Shown: positions 8,889-18,922 of the stretch, piece by piece
How positions within the stretch are numbered: the stretch's first letter is position 1
Layout: each line of letters opens with the position of its first letter
Assembly (NCBI RefSeq): GCF_001270495.1
Contig: NZ_LGUR01000061.1
Coordinates: forward strand, 62,001-126,000
Direction of reading: 5' to 3'
Origin: Streptomyces viridochromogenes
GTDB taxonomy: Bacteria; Actinomycetota; Actinomycetes; Streptomycetales; Streptomycetaceae
DNA length: 64,000 nt
Notes under the pieces: generated by a model
What the model saw: only the letters and a program-made list of their open reading frames with translations
Database searches by the model: none
What the model was told of the DNA's origin: nothing
Program-made: the position numbers and the translations under genes

Positions 8889-10049
8889 ATGTCCGAGCGA
8901 CGCGCCCGCCCCGCCTCGAAGAACCCCATGAAGTCCGTCTGGCGCCGAGCGCTCACTCCGCCGCAGCCACCTGAGCCACCGGCCCCGGCACATCCCGCGC
9001 GGTCCGCGACTGCCGATTCCGCCGAGGTGGCGAGCGTCGTGGAGTCGGCGCTGTACCAGGACGGCGTCCGGGTCTCCTCCCCCGCCACCCTCGCCGAGAC
9101 CTTCCGCGAGCTGCGCGAGCAGCCGTCCGGCATGGCGTGGATCGGCCTCGCCCGCCCCACTGAGGCCGAACTCCTCTCGCTGGCCGCCGAGTTCGACCTG
9201 CACCCGCTCGCGGTCGAGGACGCGATGGAGGCACACCAGCGACCCAAGCTGGAGCGCTACGGCGACACCCTGTTCGTGGTCCTGCGCGCGGCGCGCTATC
9301 TCGACGCGCCCGAGGAGGTCGACTTCGGCGAACTGCATGTGTTCGTCGGCCCCGACTTCGTGATCACCGTCCGCCATGGCGCGGCCCCCGATCTGTCGGC
9401 GGTGCGCCAGCGTATGGAGGAGACTCCGGAACTGCTCAAACTCGGCCCGGAGGCGGTGCTCTACGCGATACTGGACGCGGTGGTCGACGGCTACGAGCCC
9501 GTGGTGACGGGCGTCCAGATCGACATCGACGAGATCGAGACCGAGGTCTTCCGCGGCGACCCCGAGGTCTCCCGCCGCATCTACGAACTCTCCCGCGAAA
9601 TGGTCGAGTTCCAGCGCGCCACCCGCCCCCTCGTCGGCATGCTGCACGGATTGATGGCCGGCTTCTCCAAGTACGGCACGGACGAGGAACTACAGCGCTA
9701 CCTCCGCGACGTGGCCGACCACGTCACCCACACCAGCGAACGCGTCGACGGCTTCCGCCAGGCCCTGACCGAGATCCTCACGGTCAACGCGACGCTGGTC
9801 ACGCAGCAACAGAACGCGGAAATGCGGGCGTTGGCAGAGGCGGGGTTCGAACAGAACGAGGAGATCAAGAAGATCTCCTCGTGGGCGGCCATTCTGTTCG
9901 CTCCGACGCTGGTCGGGACGATCTACGGCATGAACTTCACGCACATGCCGGAGTTGCACTGGGTGCTCGGATATCCCTTTGCAATCGCCCTGATGGGCGT
10001 TGTATGCACCAGCTTGTACGTCATTTTCAAGCGGCGTGATTGGCTCTGA
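8889..10049 (+). CDS. corA: CorA-family Mg2+/Co2+ transporter
   Basis: 386 residues with a large acidic cytoplasmic N-domain and two C-terminal membrane helices. The signature YGMNFTHMPE (GMN motif) lies between the helices, and the protein ends in KRRDWL, typical of the family. It forms a pentameric inner-membrane divalent-cation channel. The ATG at 8889 lies just after a weak ribosome site. The preceding ~70 bp are rich in ACAC/CGCAC short repeats, and the upstream region is shared with the divergent AlkZ-like gene. Confidence 0.93.
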   Translation: MSERRARPASKNPMKSVWRRALTPPQPPEPPAPAHPARSATADSAEVASVVESALYQDGVRVSSPATLAETFRELREQPSGMAWIGLARPTEAELLSLAAEFDLHPLAVEDAMEAHQRPKLERYGDTLFVVLRAARYLDAPEEVDFGELHVFVGPDFVITVRHGAAPDLSAVRQRMEETPELLKLGPEAVLYAILDAVVDGYEPVVTGVQIDIDEIETEVFRGDPEVSRRIYELSREMVEFQRATRPLVGMLHGLMAGFSKYGTDEELQRYLRDVADHVTHTSERVDGFRQALTEILTVNATLVTQQQNAEMRALAEAGFEQNEEIKKISSWAAILFAPTLVGTIYGMNFTHMPELHWVLGYPFAIALMGVVCTSLYVIFKRRDWL

Positions 10050-10269
10050 GTAATCGCCCCGGAGTCCCGAGCTCGTGCAGCTCCGATCCAGGCGCGGCCG
10101 ACGCGCTTTGAGGCCGCTGGGGAGAATCTGGGGAGCGTGAGCCGCGCTCCGTTCGGGGCGGCCTCCTGCGGTCGTGGGCGGTGGTGTGCGAGGGCGTCGA
10201 CTCTGCGGCGAGGCGGCGCATTCCCCCGGATCGATGCCACTTCGAGGTCCGGGTAGTCGGCAGATCTTT

Positions 10270-10811
10270 CAGGGAGTGGAGGTACAACTGGCCGTCCGGC
10301 GTGCGGATCCAGGTGGGGCCGCCGAAGGCCGCATGCCAGTCGTTGGGGGGCTCGCTGCCGTTCTTCCCTCTCCCCTCGCGGAAGATGAACCGGTGTCGTT
10401 CTGGGGAGCCGGGCGCCGCCGCCAACGCCTCCTGGAACCAGGCGTGTTGGTTGGAGACGTGGTTCGGGACGATGTCGAGGATCACCCGCAGGCCCAGCTC
10501 GTGGGCCTCGGTGATCAGCTTTCGGGCCTCGTCCAGGGTGCCGTATGTGGGGTGGATATCGCGGAAGTCGGAGACGTCGTAGCCGAGGTCGGCCAGCGGG
10601 GACGGGTACCAGGGAGTGATCCAGATCGCCTCGACACCGAGGTAGGCCAGGTACTGCAGGCGGGAGCGCGGGCCCGCGATGTCGCCGGTTCCGTCGCCGT
10701 CGCCGTCGGCGAAGCAGCGTATGTAGACCTGGTAGATGACCGCGAAGCGCCACCAGGATTCGTTCGCGGGGTCGTTCGTGGCGTCGTTCGCGGGGGGGGC
10801 GGGTTGTTCAT
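10270..10811 (-). pseudogene. Alpha-glucosidase (GH13) 5' fragment
   Basis: The reading frame gives a clear GH13 N-terminus: YQVYIRCFADGDGDGTGDI, VEAIWITPWYPSP, DIVPNHVSNQHAWF and GGPTWIRTPDGQLYLHS. It then loses homology near 10270, before the catalytic residues. The natural ATG (10811, after AGGA) is out of frame by one base through a run of eight G (10792-10799); one extra base would restore a leader rich in Pro. Both the truncation and the frameshift say it is not functional. It presumably belonged with the neighbouring sugar-permease remnants. The 220 bp between here and the CorA stop hold nothing I can name. Confidence 0.8.
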
Positions 10812-10892
10812 GTGGCTCGGTCCTGTCGGAGGGGACGCGTGGTCCACACCGCCCGCGCATTGATCACAACGAATTTCGGGTGCCTCGCCCGG

Positions 10893-11285
10893 CTACCCGG
10901 TGGTCGCGCCTGCCGTGCCGCCGCGGACGAAGTGCCGTTGGAAGGCGAAGAAGACCAGGGCCACGGGGATGGTCATGAGCAGGGTCGCCGCGAGCTTGAT
11001 CGGGTGCTGGTCGCCCAGGCCGAGCTGGCCGGAGACGAGTGAGGCGACCCCGGATGTGAGGGTGTTCGGTTCCGGGCTCTGCCAGGACACGATGAAGTGC
11101 GGCAGTTCGTTCCACGATCCCTGGAACGACAGGATGGTCAGGGTGATGAGGGCCGGGCGAGCCATCGGCAGCGCGATGGACCAGAAGATCCGGAAGGTGT
11201 TCGCGCCGTCGATCCTGGCTGCTTCCTCGACGCTGACGGGGATCGACTCGAAGAACTGCTTCATGGTGAACACCCCTGCGGCATC
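10893..11285 (-). pseudogene. Sugar ABC permease (MalG-type) 3' fragment
   Basis: It encodes the C-terminal part of a carbohydrate ABC permease. FTMKQFFESIP leads into the EAA loop EEAARIDGANTFRIFW, followed by the last two membrane segments and the normal end of the protein. Homology starts abruptly near 11285 and there is no start codon with a ribosome site, so the N-terminal two-thirds are gone. It lies just upstream of the truncated alpha-glucosidase in the same direction, as expected for a decayed maltose/alpha-glucoside operon. Confidence 0.75.
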
Positions 11286-11386
11286 CGCGAGTCGGTTTCG
11301 GCACCAGAAGGACTGATCCTCGAAGAACACTCGGCATCGCGGTCCTGAGGATCATCGGAAGGGGCGGGCCGCCAACATGAGCCTGT

Positions 11387-11479
11387 GCCGGCCGGCCCCG
11401 GCAGGAAGGCCAAGAGGGCCACCGCGGCGATCGCCGGACCGGACAGCGGCATGACGATGCGCCGGTACCGGGCCCGCGG
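11387..11479 (-). pseudogene. Second sugar-permease fragment
   Basis: About 30 codons read ARYRRIVMPLSGPAIAAVAL, then LAFL, which matches the end of an EAA loop and the start of the next membrane helix in MalG-type permeases. The same segment is already present in the 10893-11285 fragment, so this is a piece of a second permease gene. It is short, and the assignment rests on the motif alone. Confidence 0.5.
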
Positions 11480-11529
11480 TGCGGGCCCGGCCCGACGTCA
11501 GTCACCGGATCGGGCGAGGTCAGGCCAGG

Positions 11530-11823
11530 TCAGGTCACCGGATCGAGGAAGGTCAGCACCGAGGCGTCTTCCTCGATCAGCGGGACGAGCGCCGCGTTGA
11601 ACGGGCCGCCGTACGGTGCCTTCAGGTGCGCCTGGAAGGCGTCCTCGTCGCGGTACACCTCGAAGATCCAGAAGGCGCGCGGGGCGGCTGCCTTGGTGTA
11701 GACGTCGAAGACGAGGTTGCCTTCTTCCTCTCGCACCTTGAGGGCGTAGTCCCCGATCAGGCGGGCGACCTCGTCCTCAGCTCCCTCACGGGCGGTGAAC
11801 TCGGCGAGCAGGGTCTTCTTCAC
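11530..11823 (-). CDS. Antibiotic-biosynthesis-monooxygenase (ABM) fold protein
   Basis: 97 residues, the length of YgiN/ABM ferredoxin-like dimers. Recognisable features are the opening strand LLAEFTAREGAEDEVARL, the NLVFDVYTKA strand and the central FWIFEVYRDEDAFQAHL with the conserved Glu and His of putative quinol monooxygenases. It is cofactor-free or heme-binding in relatives. Its gene follows the levanase gene in the same direction with a 28-bp gap, so it may be cotranscribed, though no role in fructan use is obvious. Confidence 0.8.
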   Translation of the reverse strand: MKKTLLAEFTAREGAEDEVARLIGDYALKVREEEGNLVFDVYTKAAAPRAFWIFEVYRDEDAFQAHLKAPYGGPFNAALVPLIEEDASVLTFLDPVT

Positions 11824-11851
11824 GGTGTCGTGTCCTTGTCTGTTGCAGGCG

Positions 11852-14413
11852 TCAGTCGCGGTAGGAGTCGAGGTGCCAGACGCGGGCCTGGTCCAGCTTC
11901 ACCGAGCCGTTCTCGGCGAAGATCTGCACTCCCTGGCTGGCGGGGTCGGGGAAGATCTGGTCGGTGATGACGGCCTCGCCGTTGCCGCCGAAGACCTCGA
12001 CGGACGACCAGTCGACGAGGATCCGCAGCTTCACCTTGCCGTTCTTCGCCTTCAGAGGCGCGGTCTGGACGCCGGGGAAGGTGCTGTTGAAGTCGACAGC
12101 GCCGGAGCGGGTGCGGTCGACGTACAGCTCCTGTGTCGTGGTGTCGTAGCCGATGACGGTCTCCTCGCCGTCGGCGCCGGTACGCACCTTCAGACCGAAG
12201 CGGTCGGCGTCCTTGAGGGAGAAGGTCGCCTCGATGTCGAGCGCCTTGCCCTGGGCCGCGGGGCCGATCAGGGACTTCGTGGTGCTCTGGACGGTTACAC
12301 CGGACGCTGTCGCCGGGCGCTTCTTCCGGAGCGACTCCAGGCTGCTGACCGGTGTGCTGGTCAGCCGGATCTGGCCGTTGACCGTACGCAGGGCCATCTC
12401 CCGGGGGACGCTCTGCGCACCGCGCCAGGGGGAGGTGGGGATGGCGCCGCTGTAGTCCCAGTTGTTCATCCAGCCGACCATGTACCGCTTGCCGCCCGGT
12501 GCGTTCTCCCAGGACACGGCCGCGTAGTAGTCCTTGCCGTAGTCGGCCCAGTCGGCGCGCTGTACGACGGACTTGGCGGCGGTGTCGGCTTCGGTGAACT
12601 GGTCGGCCAGGAGGTGGCCCCAGCCGGCGTTGTTCATGTCGACGATCTGGATCTTCGCCTTCTTGCCGGTGTAGGGGCGCAGGTCGAAGGAGGCCCAGTC
12701 CAGGGTCTCGCTGTTGGCGCCGGTGGCGCTGCGGACGACCTGGCCGTCGACGATCAGGTTGACGGACGTCTCCTGGGAGACGGGCTGTGCCTTGGTGTCG
12801 GACAGCATGATGTGGTCGACGTTGAGGTGGCCCCAGCCGCCGGTGTTGTCGTCGACGACCCTGATCTGCGCCTGCTTGCCGGCGAGGTCGCCGACGTCCC
12901 AGGAAGCCCAGTTGAGGGCCTCGCCGTCCTTTCCGGTGGCGCTGCGCACCACTTCGCCGTCGACGACGAGTTCGAGGGCGGTGGGTTCGGCGGAACCGGC
13001 GGGGTGGTTGCCGCCGCCGATGAGGAAGTTGATGTGCTTCTTGTCGATGGTGAACTCGGGCGAGGTAAGGGTGCCGGTGGAGGTGTCGCCGTTCAGGTAG
13101 CTGTTGACCAGGCCGCTGCCCCGGAATCCGGAGACTTCCTGCTGGTCGGGAAGGGTGCCGGTGGCCGGTGCCGAGCCGAAGGCGTCTCCGGTCGTCGTCC
13201 AGTCGCCGTAGCTGCCGCCTTCGAAGTCGGCGAGGACCGTGCCCTCCGGCAGCGGTCCCTGCTCCATGACGGTTCCGGACTCGTGCGGGTGCCGCCCGCC
13301 GCCGACCTTGAAGTTCAGGTAGGAGCTGTCGACCGTGAATTCGGGTGAGGTGAGGGTGCCGGTGGCGCCGTCACCCGAGTGGAAGCTGTTGGCGAGGCCC
13401 TTGCCGTCGAAGCCGTCGACTGTGCCCTGACCGTCCAGCGCCCCGGCGGCCGGCGCCTGGCCGAACGCGCTGCCCGTGGTCGTCCACGAACCGAAGTTTG
13501 TGCCCTCGAAGTCCTGTACCACCGTGCCGGTGGGCGGGGTGTAGGTGCCCTTGTCGTCGGCGGTGAACTTCTTGCCGTCGAAGTCGCCGACGAAGTACTG
13601 GGCGGCCGAACCGCCCGCGATACCGCCGGGGTTGATGTTGACGACCAGGACCCACTTGATCTTCTTCTTGTCCCCGTCGACCGCGAGGGGGAACAGGTCC
13701 GGGCACTCCCACACACCGCCCGTCGCGCCCGCCGGACCGAACTCGCTCTGCAGCTTCCAGTCCTTGAGGTTCTTGGACGAGTAGAACTGCACCTTGTGCT
13801 CGGCGGACAGCGACACCGTCATCAGCCAGCTCTTGGTCGGCGCGTACCACTGGACCTTGGGGTCGCGGAAGTCCTTGGAGCCGATGTCGATGACGGGATT
13901 GCCCTGGTACTTGGTCCAGGTGCGGCCCCGGTCGGTGCTGTAGGCGAGCGACTGGGCCTGCTTGCCGCCGTTCTTGTAGGCGCTGGTGTAGATCGCCACC
14001 ATGGGCGGGTTCTTCTTCGTGCCGAACCCGGTGGTGTTGTCCCGGTCGACGACCGCACTGCCGGAGAACACCATCTCCTCACCGTCGTGCGACAGGGCGA
14101 GCGGCAACTCCTCCCAGTGCACGAGGTCCTTGCTCACCGCATGCCCCCAGGACATGTCTCCCCACGAGTTGCCGTTCGGGTTGTACTGGTAGAAGAGGTG
14201 GTACTCGCCCTGGAAGTACACGAGCCCGTTGGGGTCGTTCATCCAGTTCTTCTCCGGAGTGAAGTGGAACTGGGGGCGGTAGGTCTCGGTGTACGGCGGG
14301 GTGTCGGCAGCTACGGCTGAAGGAGCCAGCGGGGCCGCCGACAGGGCGCAGACGGTCACCACCGCCGCCATCATCCGTATACGAGCATGCCGGGATACAC
14401 GTCCAGAGCTCAT
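11852..14413 (-). CDS. Secreted GH32 levanase/exo-inulinase with nested inserted modules
   Basis: 853 residues with a signal peptide (to about residue 34). The GH32 catalytic motifs are WMNDPNG (nucleophile Asp), FRDPKV and WECPDLFPL (acid/base Glu). These enzymes release fructose from levan, inulin or sucrose outside the cell. The five-bladed propeller is interrupted at about 300-608 by an inserted module that exists in two copies. Copy 1 begins DFEGTNFGSW near 301. A whole second copy (DFEGGSYGDW... VVRSATG... GGWGHLNVD) occupies about 394-540. The missing end of copy 1 (VVRSATGANS... AGWGHLLAD) follows at 548-608. Propeller sequence then resumes at YYAAVSWENAPGGKRYMVGW. The ATG at 14413 has AGGAG upstream. 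Tandem LacI-type operators lie in its promoter. Confidence 0.93.
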   Translation of the reverse strand: MSSGRVSRHARIRMMAAVVTVCALSAAPLAPSAVAADTPPYTETYRPQFHFTPEKNWMNDPNGLVYFQGEYHLFYQYNPNGNSWGDMSWGHAVSKDLVHWEELPLALSHDGEEMVFSGSAVVDRDNTTGFGTKKNPPMVAIYTSAYKNGGKQAQSLAYSTDRGRTWTKYQGNPVIDIGSKDFRDPKVQWYAPTKSWLMTVSLSAEHKVQFYSSKNLKDWKLQSEFGPAGATGGVWECPDLFPLAVDGDKKKIKWVLVVNINPGGIAGGSAAQYFVGDFDGKKFTADDKGTYTPPTGTVVQDFEGTNFGSWTTTGSAFGQAPAAGALDGQGTVDGFDGKGLANSFHSGDGATGTLTSPEFTVDSSYLNFKVGGGRHPHESGTVMEQGPLPEGTVLADFEGGSYGDWTTTGDAFGSAPATGTLPDQQEVSGFRGSGLVNSYLNGDTSTGTLTSPEFTIDKKHINFLIGGGNHPAGSAEPTALELVVDGEVVRSATGKDGEALNWASWDVGDLAGKQAQIRVVDDNTGGWGHLNVDHIMLSDTKAQPVSQETSVNLIVDGQVVRSATGANSETLDWASFDLRPYTGKKAKIQIVDMNNAGWGHLLADQFTEADTAAKSVVQRADWADYGKDYYAAVSWENAPGGKRYMVGWMNNWDYSGAIPTSPWRGAQSVPREMALRTVNGQIRLTSTPVSSLESLRKKRPATASGVTVQSTTKSLIGPAAQGKALDIEATFSLKDADRFGLKVRTGADGEETVIGYDTTTQELYVDRTRSGAVDFNSTFPGVQTAPLKAKNGKVKLRILVDWSSVEVFGGNGEAVITDQIFPDPASQGVQIFAENGSVKLDQARVWHLDSYRD

Positions 14414-14522
14414 GCTGTCTCCTGTGCTGCGGCCGTCCGCGCAACGAAGCCTGCTGCCCGGCGCGGATCTGGTGAAGAGTGACGCCCTTGTCGGCGCCGT
14501 CGTCCACGGCATCGGCAAGGGG

Positions 14523-14552
14523 TGTCATCGTTGACTTGTGTCATCGATGACA
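14523..14552. promoter_or_regulatory. Tandem LacI-type operators upstream of the levanase gene
   Basis: TGTCATCGTTGACT (14523-14536) and the perfect palindrome TGTCATCGATGACA (14539-14552) lie 16 bp apart. The same pair with the same spacing occurs at 15757-15786. They sit upstream of the levanase gene and probably bind the LacI protein encoded at 18923. Confidence 0.8.
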
Positions 14553-14635
14553 TCGAGTGGCCCGATGATGGGGGCAATCCGGCCAATGCGTCAACGGTTC
14601 GGCCGTGATGTGCTGTTGAGCGGCAGGCTCGCCCG

Positions 14636-15598
14636 TCAGGCGCGCTCGGCCGCGGCGAGCGACGCCAGCTGGCTCTGCCACGGCGGGTTGGGTCCGATGA
14701 CGGAGCAGGTCAGGGCCGCGACGCGGGTGCCGAAGCGGCAGGCTTCCTCGACGTCGTCCAGTCGGAGTTCCGTCAGCCGACCACCCAGAAGCCCACGAGC
14801 GCCGAGGTGGTGCAGCAGTCCGGCGGTGAAGGAGTCGCCCGCCCCGACCGTGTCGGCGACGCTCGTCGAGACAGCGGGCACCTGGACCCGTTGGCCGTCG
14901 AGCGAGGCCAGGGCGCCGTCGGCACCGCGCGTGATCACGACGAGCCGCGCCCCGGCCGCGTGCCAGATGTCGCACGCCTGCTCGGGCGGCGTGCCCGGCA
15001 GCAGGAGTTCCAGGTCGTCCTCGCTCAGCCGGAGCACGTCGGCGAGGGCGCACCAGTGCGCCAGCCGGGCGCGGTAGACGTCGGGGTGCACCAGCAGTGG
15101 CCGCACATTGGGGTCGATGCTGATGGTCGCGTGAGGGGCGGCCGCCGCCAGGAAGTCCTCCACCACCACCGCCCCGGGTTCCTGGACCAGGGCCAGGGAT
15201 CCGGTGTGCACACAGGCCGTTTCGGACAGGTCCACCCGCGCCAGTTCCGCTGCCGTCCACTGCCAGTCGGCCGTGTTCTGCGCATGGAAGGAGAACGCGG
15301 CCTGTCCCTGGGCGTCCAGTTCCGCCACGGCCAGCGTGCTGGGCTCCGCAGCCTGGACGGCGTCCGACAGGTCCACCCCCGACGCCTCCAGGTGGGCGCG
15401 GAACAGACGGCCGAACACATCGCCGGACAATCGCGCGAGGAAACGGGCCGGGGTGCCGAGGCGGGCCAGTGACACTGCCGTATTCGCAGGTCCGCCGCCC
15501 GGCAGTACACGTAGGGCGAGTTCGTTGGTGGTGCTCGCGGGTTCGGCGAACGCGTCCGCGACGCACTCCCCCAGGACGGTGATCTGACGCGGGCTCAT
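14636..15598 (-). CDS. PfkB-family carbohydrate kinase, probable fructokinase
   Basis: 320 residues with the ribokinase/PfkB fold. The N-terminal signature ends in PGGGPANTAVSLARLG, and the C-terminal signature DTVGAGDSFTAGLLHHL carries the catalytic Asp and anion hole. Such enzymes phosphorylate fructose or a similar sugar with ATP. AGAAGGG precedes the ATG at 15598. The gene sits between the levanase and the sugar importer, so fructose is the likely substrate: levan is cut outside, fructose imported, then phosphorylated here. Confidence 0.88.
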   Translation of the reverse strand: MSPRQITVLGECVADAFAEPASTTNELALRVLPGGGPANTAVSLARLGTPARFLARLSGDVFGRLFRAHLEASGVDLSDAVQAAEPSTLAVAELDAQGQAAFSFHAQNTADWQWTAAELARVDLSETACVHTGSLALVQEPGAVVVEDFLAAAAPHATISIDPNVRPLLVHPDVYRARLAHWCALADVLRLSEDDLELLLPGTPPEQACDIWHAAGARLVVITRGADGALASLDGQRVQVPAVSTSVADTVGAGDSFTAGLLHHLGARGLLGGRLTELRLDDVEEACRFGTRVAALTCSVIGPNPPWQSQLASLAAAERA

Positions 15599-15756
15599 GG
15601 GCTGACCCTTCTCTGACGGCCGTACGGGCACCGGTCACGTCGAGCGCGGCTGCCGGGCAGCCACGGTGGGCGGCGACGGCGGATGTTTGCCGATTTGTGA
15701 CGAGCGAAAAGCATTGACGTTTCCGGGAAGCGGAGTCCATCATCCTCGCCAGGCAG

Positions 15757-15786
15757 TGTCAACGATGACATAAGTCAACGATGACA
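15757..15786. promoter_or_regulatory. Tandem LacI-type operators upstream of the sugar importer
   Basis: TGTCAACGATGACA (15757-15770) and AGTCAACGATGACA (15773-15786) repeat the motif TGTCAWCGWTGACA with 16-bp spacing, exactly as at 14523-14552. They lie 60-90 bp upstream of the binding-protein gene and are also in the leader region of the divergent kinase gene, so both could be repressed from here. Confidence 0.82.
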
Positions 15787-15846
15787 CCCCGGGCGGCGTG
15801 CTCTGATCCCAACTCCGTGCCGCTCGCTATCCCACAGGAGTCGATC

Positions 15847-16863
15847 ATGTCTCGCACCACTCGCCTGTCCTCCTCCCTCCTCAGAGTCGCCGCGCTCTCG
15901 GGCGTCGCGGCCCTCACCCTGACGGCCTGCGGGTCCGGCTCCGGATCGGGCTCCTCGAGTTCCGGCTCGGGCGAGGTCAAGGTCGGTCTGATCACCAAGA
16001 CCGACACCAACCCGTTCTTCGTGAAGATGAAGGAGGGCGCGGAGAAGGCCGCCAAGGAGAACGGCGCCCAACTGTCCACTGCGGCGGGCAAGTTCGACGG
16101 GGACAACGCCGGGCAGGTCACCGCCATCGAGAACATGGTCGCCGCCGGGGTCAAGGGCATCCTGATCACCCCGAGCGACTCCAAGGCCATCGTGCCCGCG
16201 ATCGAGAAGGCCCGCGCCAAGGGCGTCCTGGTCATCGCCCTGGACACCCCGACCGACCCGGAGAGCGCGGTCGACGCCCTCTTCGCCACCGACAACCTCA
16301 AGGCCGGCGAGCTGATCGGCGAGTACGCCAAGGCCGCCATGAAGGGCAAGACCGCGAAGATAGCCGCCCTCGACCTCGCGCCGGGCGTCTCCGTCGGCGT
16401 CCAGCGGCACAACGGTTTCCTCAAGGGCTTCGGCGCCACCGACAAGGACGTCGCCTGCGCCCAGGACACGGGCGGCGACCAGGCCAAGGGCCAGACGGCG
16501 ATGGAGAACTGTCTCCAGAAGGAGCCCGACATCAACGTCGTCTACACCATCAACGAGCCGGCGGCCCTGGGCGCGTACACCGCGCTGAAGGCCAAGGGCC
16601 GGGAGAAGGACGTACTGATCGTCTCCGTGGACGGCGGCTGCACCGGCACCCAGGCCGTCAAGGACGGCAAGATCGCCGCGACTTCTCAGCAGTACCCGCT
16701 GAAGATGGCCGCCGAGGGCGTCAAGGCTGTCGTTGCGTACGCCAAGGACGGCAAGAAGGCGTCCGGCTACACCGACACCGGCGTCACGCTGATCAGCGAC
16801 AAGGCCCAGGACGGCGTCACGTCGAAGGACACCGCCTACGGCCTGGAGAACTGCTGGGGCTGA
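15847..16863 (+). CDS. Sugar ABC transporter substrate-binding lipoprotein (RbsB/FrcB type)
   Basis: 338 residues. A lipoprotein signal ends in LTAC|GS near residue 28, followed by a Gly/Ser-rich tether and a type I periplasmic-binding fold ([36 protein letters not shown]). It captures a pentose or hexose outside the membrane and hands it to the permease encoded downstream. With the levanase and kinase next door, fructose is the likely ligand. A strong hairpin follows the gene, so it is probably expressed at higher levels than the permease and ATPase. Confidence 0.92.
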   Translation: MSRTTRLSSSLLRVAALSGVAALTLTACGSGSGSGSSSSGSGEVKVGLITKTDTNPFFVKMKEGAEKAAKENGAQLSTAAGKFDGDNAGQVTAIENMVAAGVKGILITPSDSKAIVPAIEKARAKGVLVIALDTPTDPESAVDALFATDNLKAGELIGEYAKAAMKGKTAKIAALDLAPGVSVGVQRHNGFLKGFGATDKDVACAQDTGGDQAKGQTAMENCLQKEPDINVVYTINEPAALGAYTALKAKGREKDVLIVSVDGGCTGTQAVKDGKIAATSQQYPLKMAAEGVKAVVAYAKDGKKASGYTDTGVTLISDKAQDGVTSKDTAYGLENCWG

Positions 16864-16895
16864 GCCGGCCGCCTGATCCGTACGCCCCCGCAGCG

Positions 16896-16936
16896 GGGCG
16901 GCCGTCCCTTCCTCCCTGACCGGGGGACGGCCGCCC
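16896..16936 (+). terminator. Intra-operon hairpin after the binding-protein gene
   Basis: GGGCGGCCGTCCC (16896-16908) pairs perfectly with 16924-16936. This partial terminator between binding protein and permease is a common way to raise the binding-protein ratio. Confidence 0.7.
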
Positions 16937-16999
16937 GCTCGTCCTTTTGTCCTCCGACCAGGAAGGACAACGACCACTGTCTTCCGACAAGGACCTCGC

Positions 17000-18009
17000 A
17001 TGACAGCCACGACCACACCCCCGGGCACGTCCTCGCCGTACGCAGAGCTCAAAGCACCGACCACGGCCCGCCGCCTGCTCACGGCACCGACCACCGGCCC
17101 CCTGGTCGCCCTCCTCCTGGCCTGTGCCTTCTTCTCCTTCTCGACCGAGCAGTTCCTCACGGGCGGGAACTTCTCGCTGATCGTGCAGCAGGTCATGGTC
17201 GTGGGCACCCTCGCCATCGGACAGACCCTGATCATCCTGACCGCGGGCATCGACCTGTCGTGCGGTGCCGTGATGGCGTTCGGCAGCATCGTGATCGCCA
17301 AGATGGCGGCCGAGGGCTCCCTGCCTCCGCTCGCCGCCATCGCCCTGGGCCTGGTCGTCTGCGGCGGATTCGGTCTGCTCAACGGGCTGTTGGTGCAGAA
17401 GATCCCGCTGCCGCCGTTCATCGTCACCCTCGGCATGCTCAACGTGGCGTTCGCGCTGACCCACATCTACTCCGAGGAGCAGACGGTCACCAACCTGCCG
17501 GGCCCGCTGACCGCGCTCGGAGAGACCTTCCCGCTCGGCCACACCGACATCACCTACGGCTCCCTCGTCACCATCGCCCTGTTCCTCCTCCTCGCCTACT
17601 CGCTGAGCAACACCGGCTGGGGCCGGCACGTGTACGCCCTGGGCAACAGCCAGGAAGCGGCGCGCCTCAACGGCATCCGCACCTCCCGCCTGACCATCGG
17701 CATCTACACCGTGGCGGGTCTCCTCTACGGCATCGCCGCCCTGCTGCTCATCTCCCGCACCGGAGTCGGCGACCCGCAGGCCGGCCAGACCGACAACCTC
17801 GACAGCATCACCGCCGTGGTCCTCGGTGGCACCAGCCTCTTCGGCGGACGCGGATCGGTCCTCGGCACCTTCATCGGCGTCCTCATCGTGGGCGTCTTCC
17901 GCAACGGTCTGCAGCTGATGGGCGTCGCGTCCATCTACCAGACCCTGATCACCGGCGTCCTGGTGATCCTCGCGGTGACCGTCGACCAGCTCTCCCGGAA
18001 GAAGGCCCG

Positions 18010-18013
<4 letters not shown>
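17000..18013 (+). CDS. Sugar ABC transporter permease (RbsC/FrcC type)
   Basis: 337 residues with eight to ten membrane segments. IILTAGIDLSCGAVMAFGS and AVVLGGTSLFGGRGSVLGT are family hallmarks of ribose/fructose-type permeases. AAGGA precedes the ATG at 17000. The stop codon overlaps the start of the ATPase gene (ATGA), which implies coupled translation. It forms the inner-membrane channel of the importer. Confidence 0.92.
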
Positions 18014-18846
<833 letters not shown>

Positions 18847-18859
18847 CAGCACGACCCAG

Positions 18860-18900
18860 CTCTCGTGGTTTCCGGCCGAGGCCGCGGCCGGAACCGAGAG
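18860..18900 (+). terminator. Imperfect stem-loop between importer and LacI gene
   Basis: CTCTCGTGGTTTCCGGCC (18860-18877) pairs with GGCCGGAACCGAGAG (18886-18900) with a small bulge. It probably ends or reduces read-through from the importer genes into the regulator gene. Confidence 0.6.
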
Positions 18901-18922
18901 CCCTCAGGAGACGGTTTCCTCC

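Noticed and set aside
10110..10270. A minus-strand stretch reading DYPDLEVASIRGNAPP resembles hydroxymethylbilane synthase.
   Set aside because: Only about 15 residues fit, with no other HemC motif on either side; chance similarity cannot be excluded.
11795..13348. Long plus-strand open frame opposite the levanase gene.
   Set aside because: It has low-complexity Gly/Val/Asp composition and no domain; it is the usual mirror of a GC-rich gene on the other strand.
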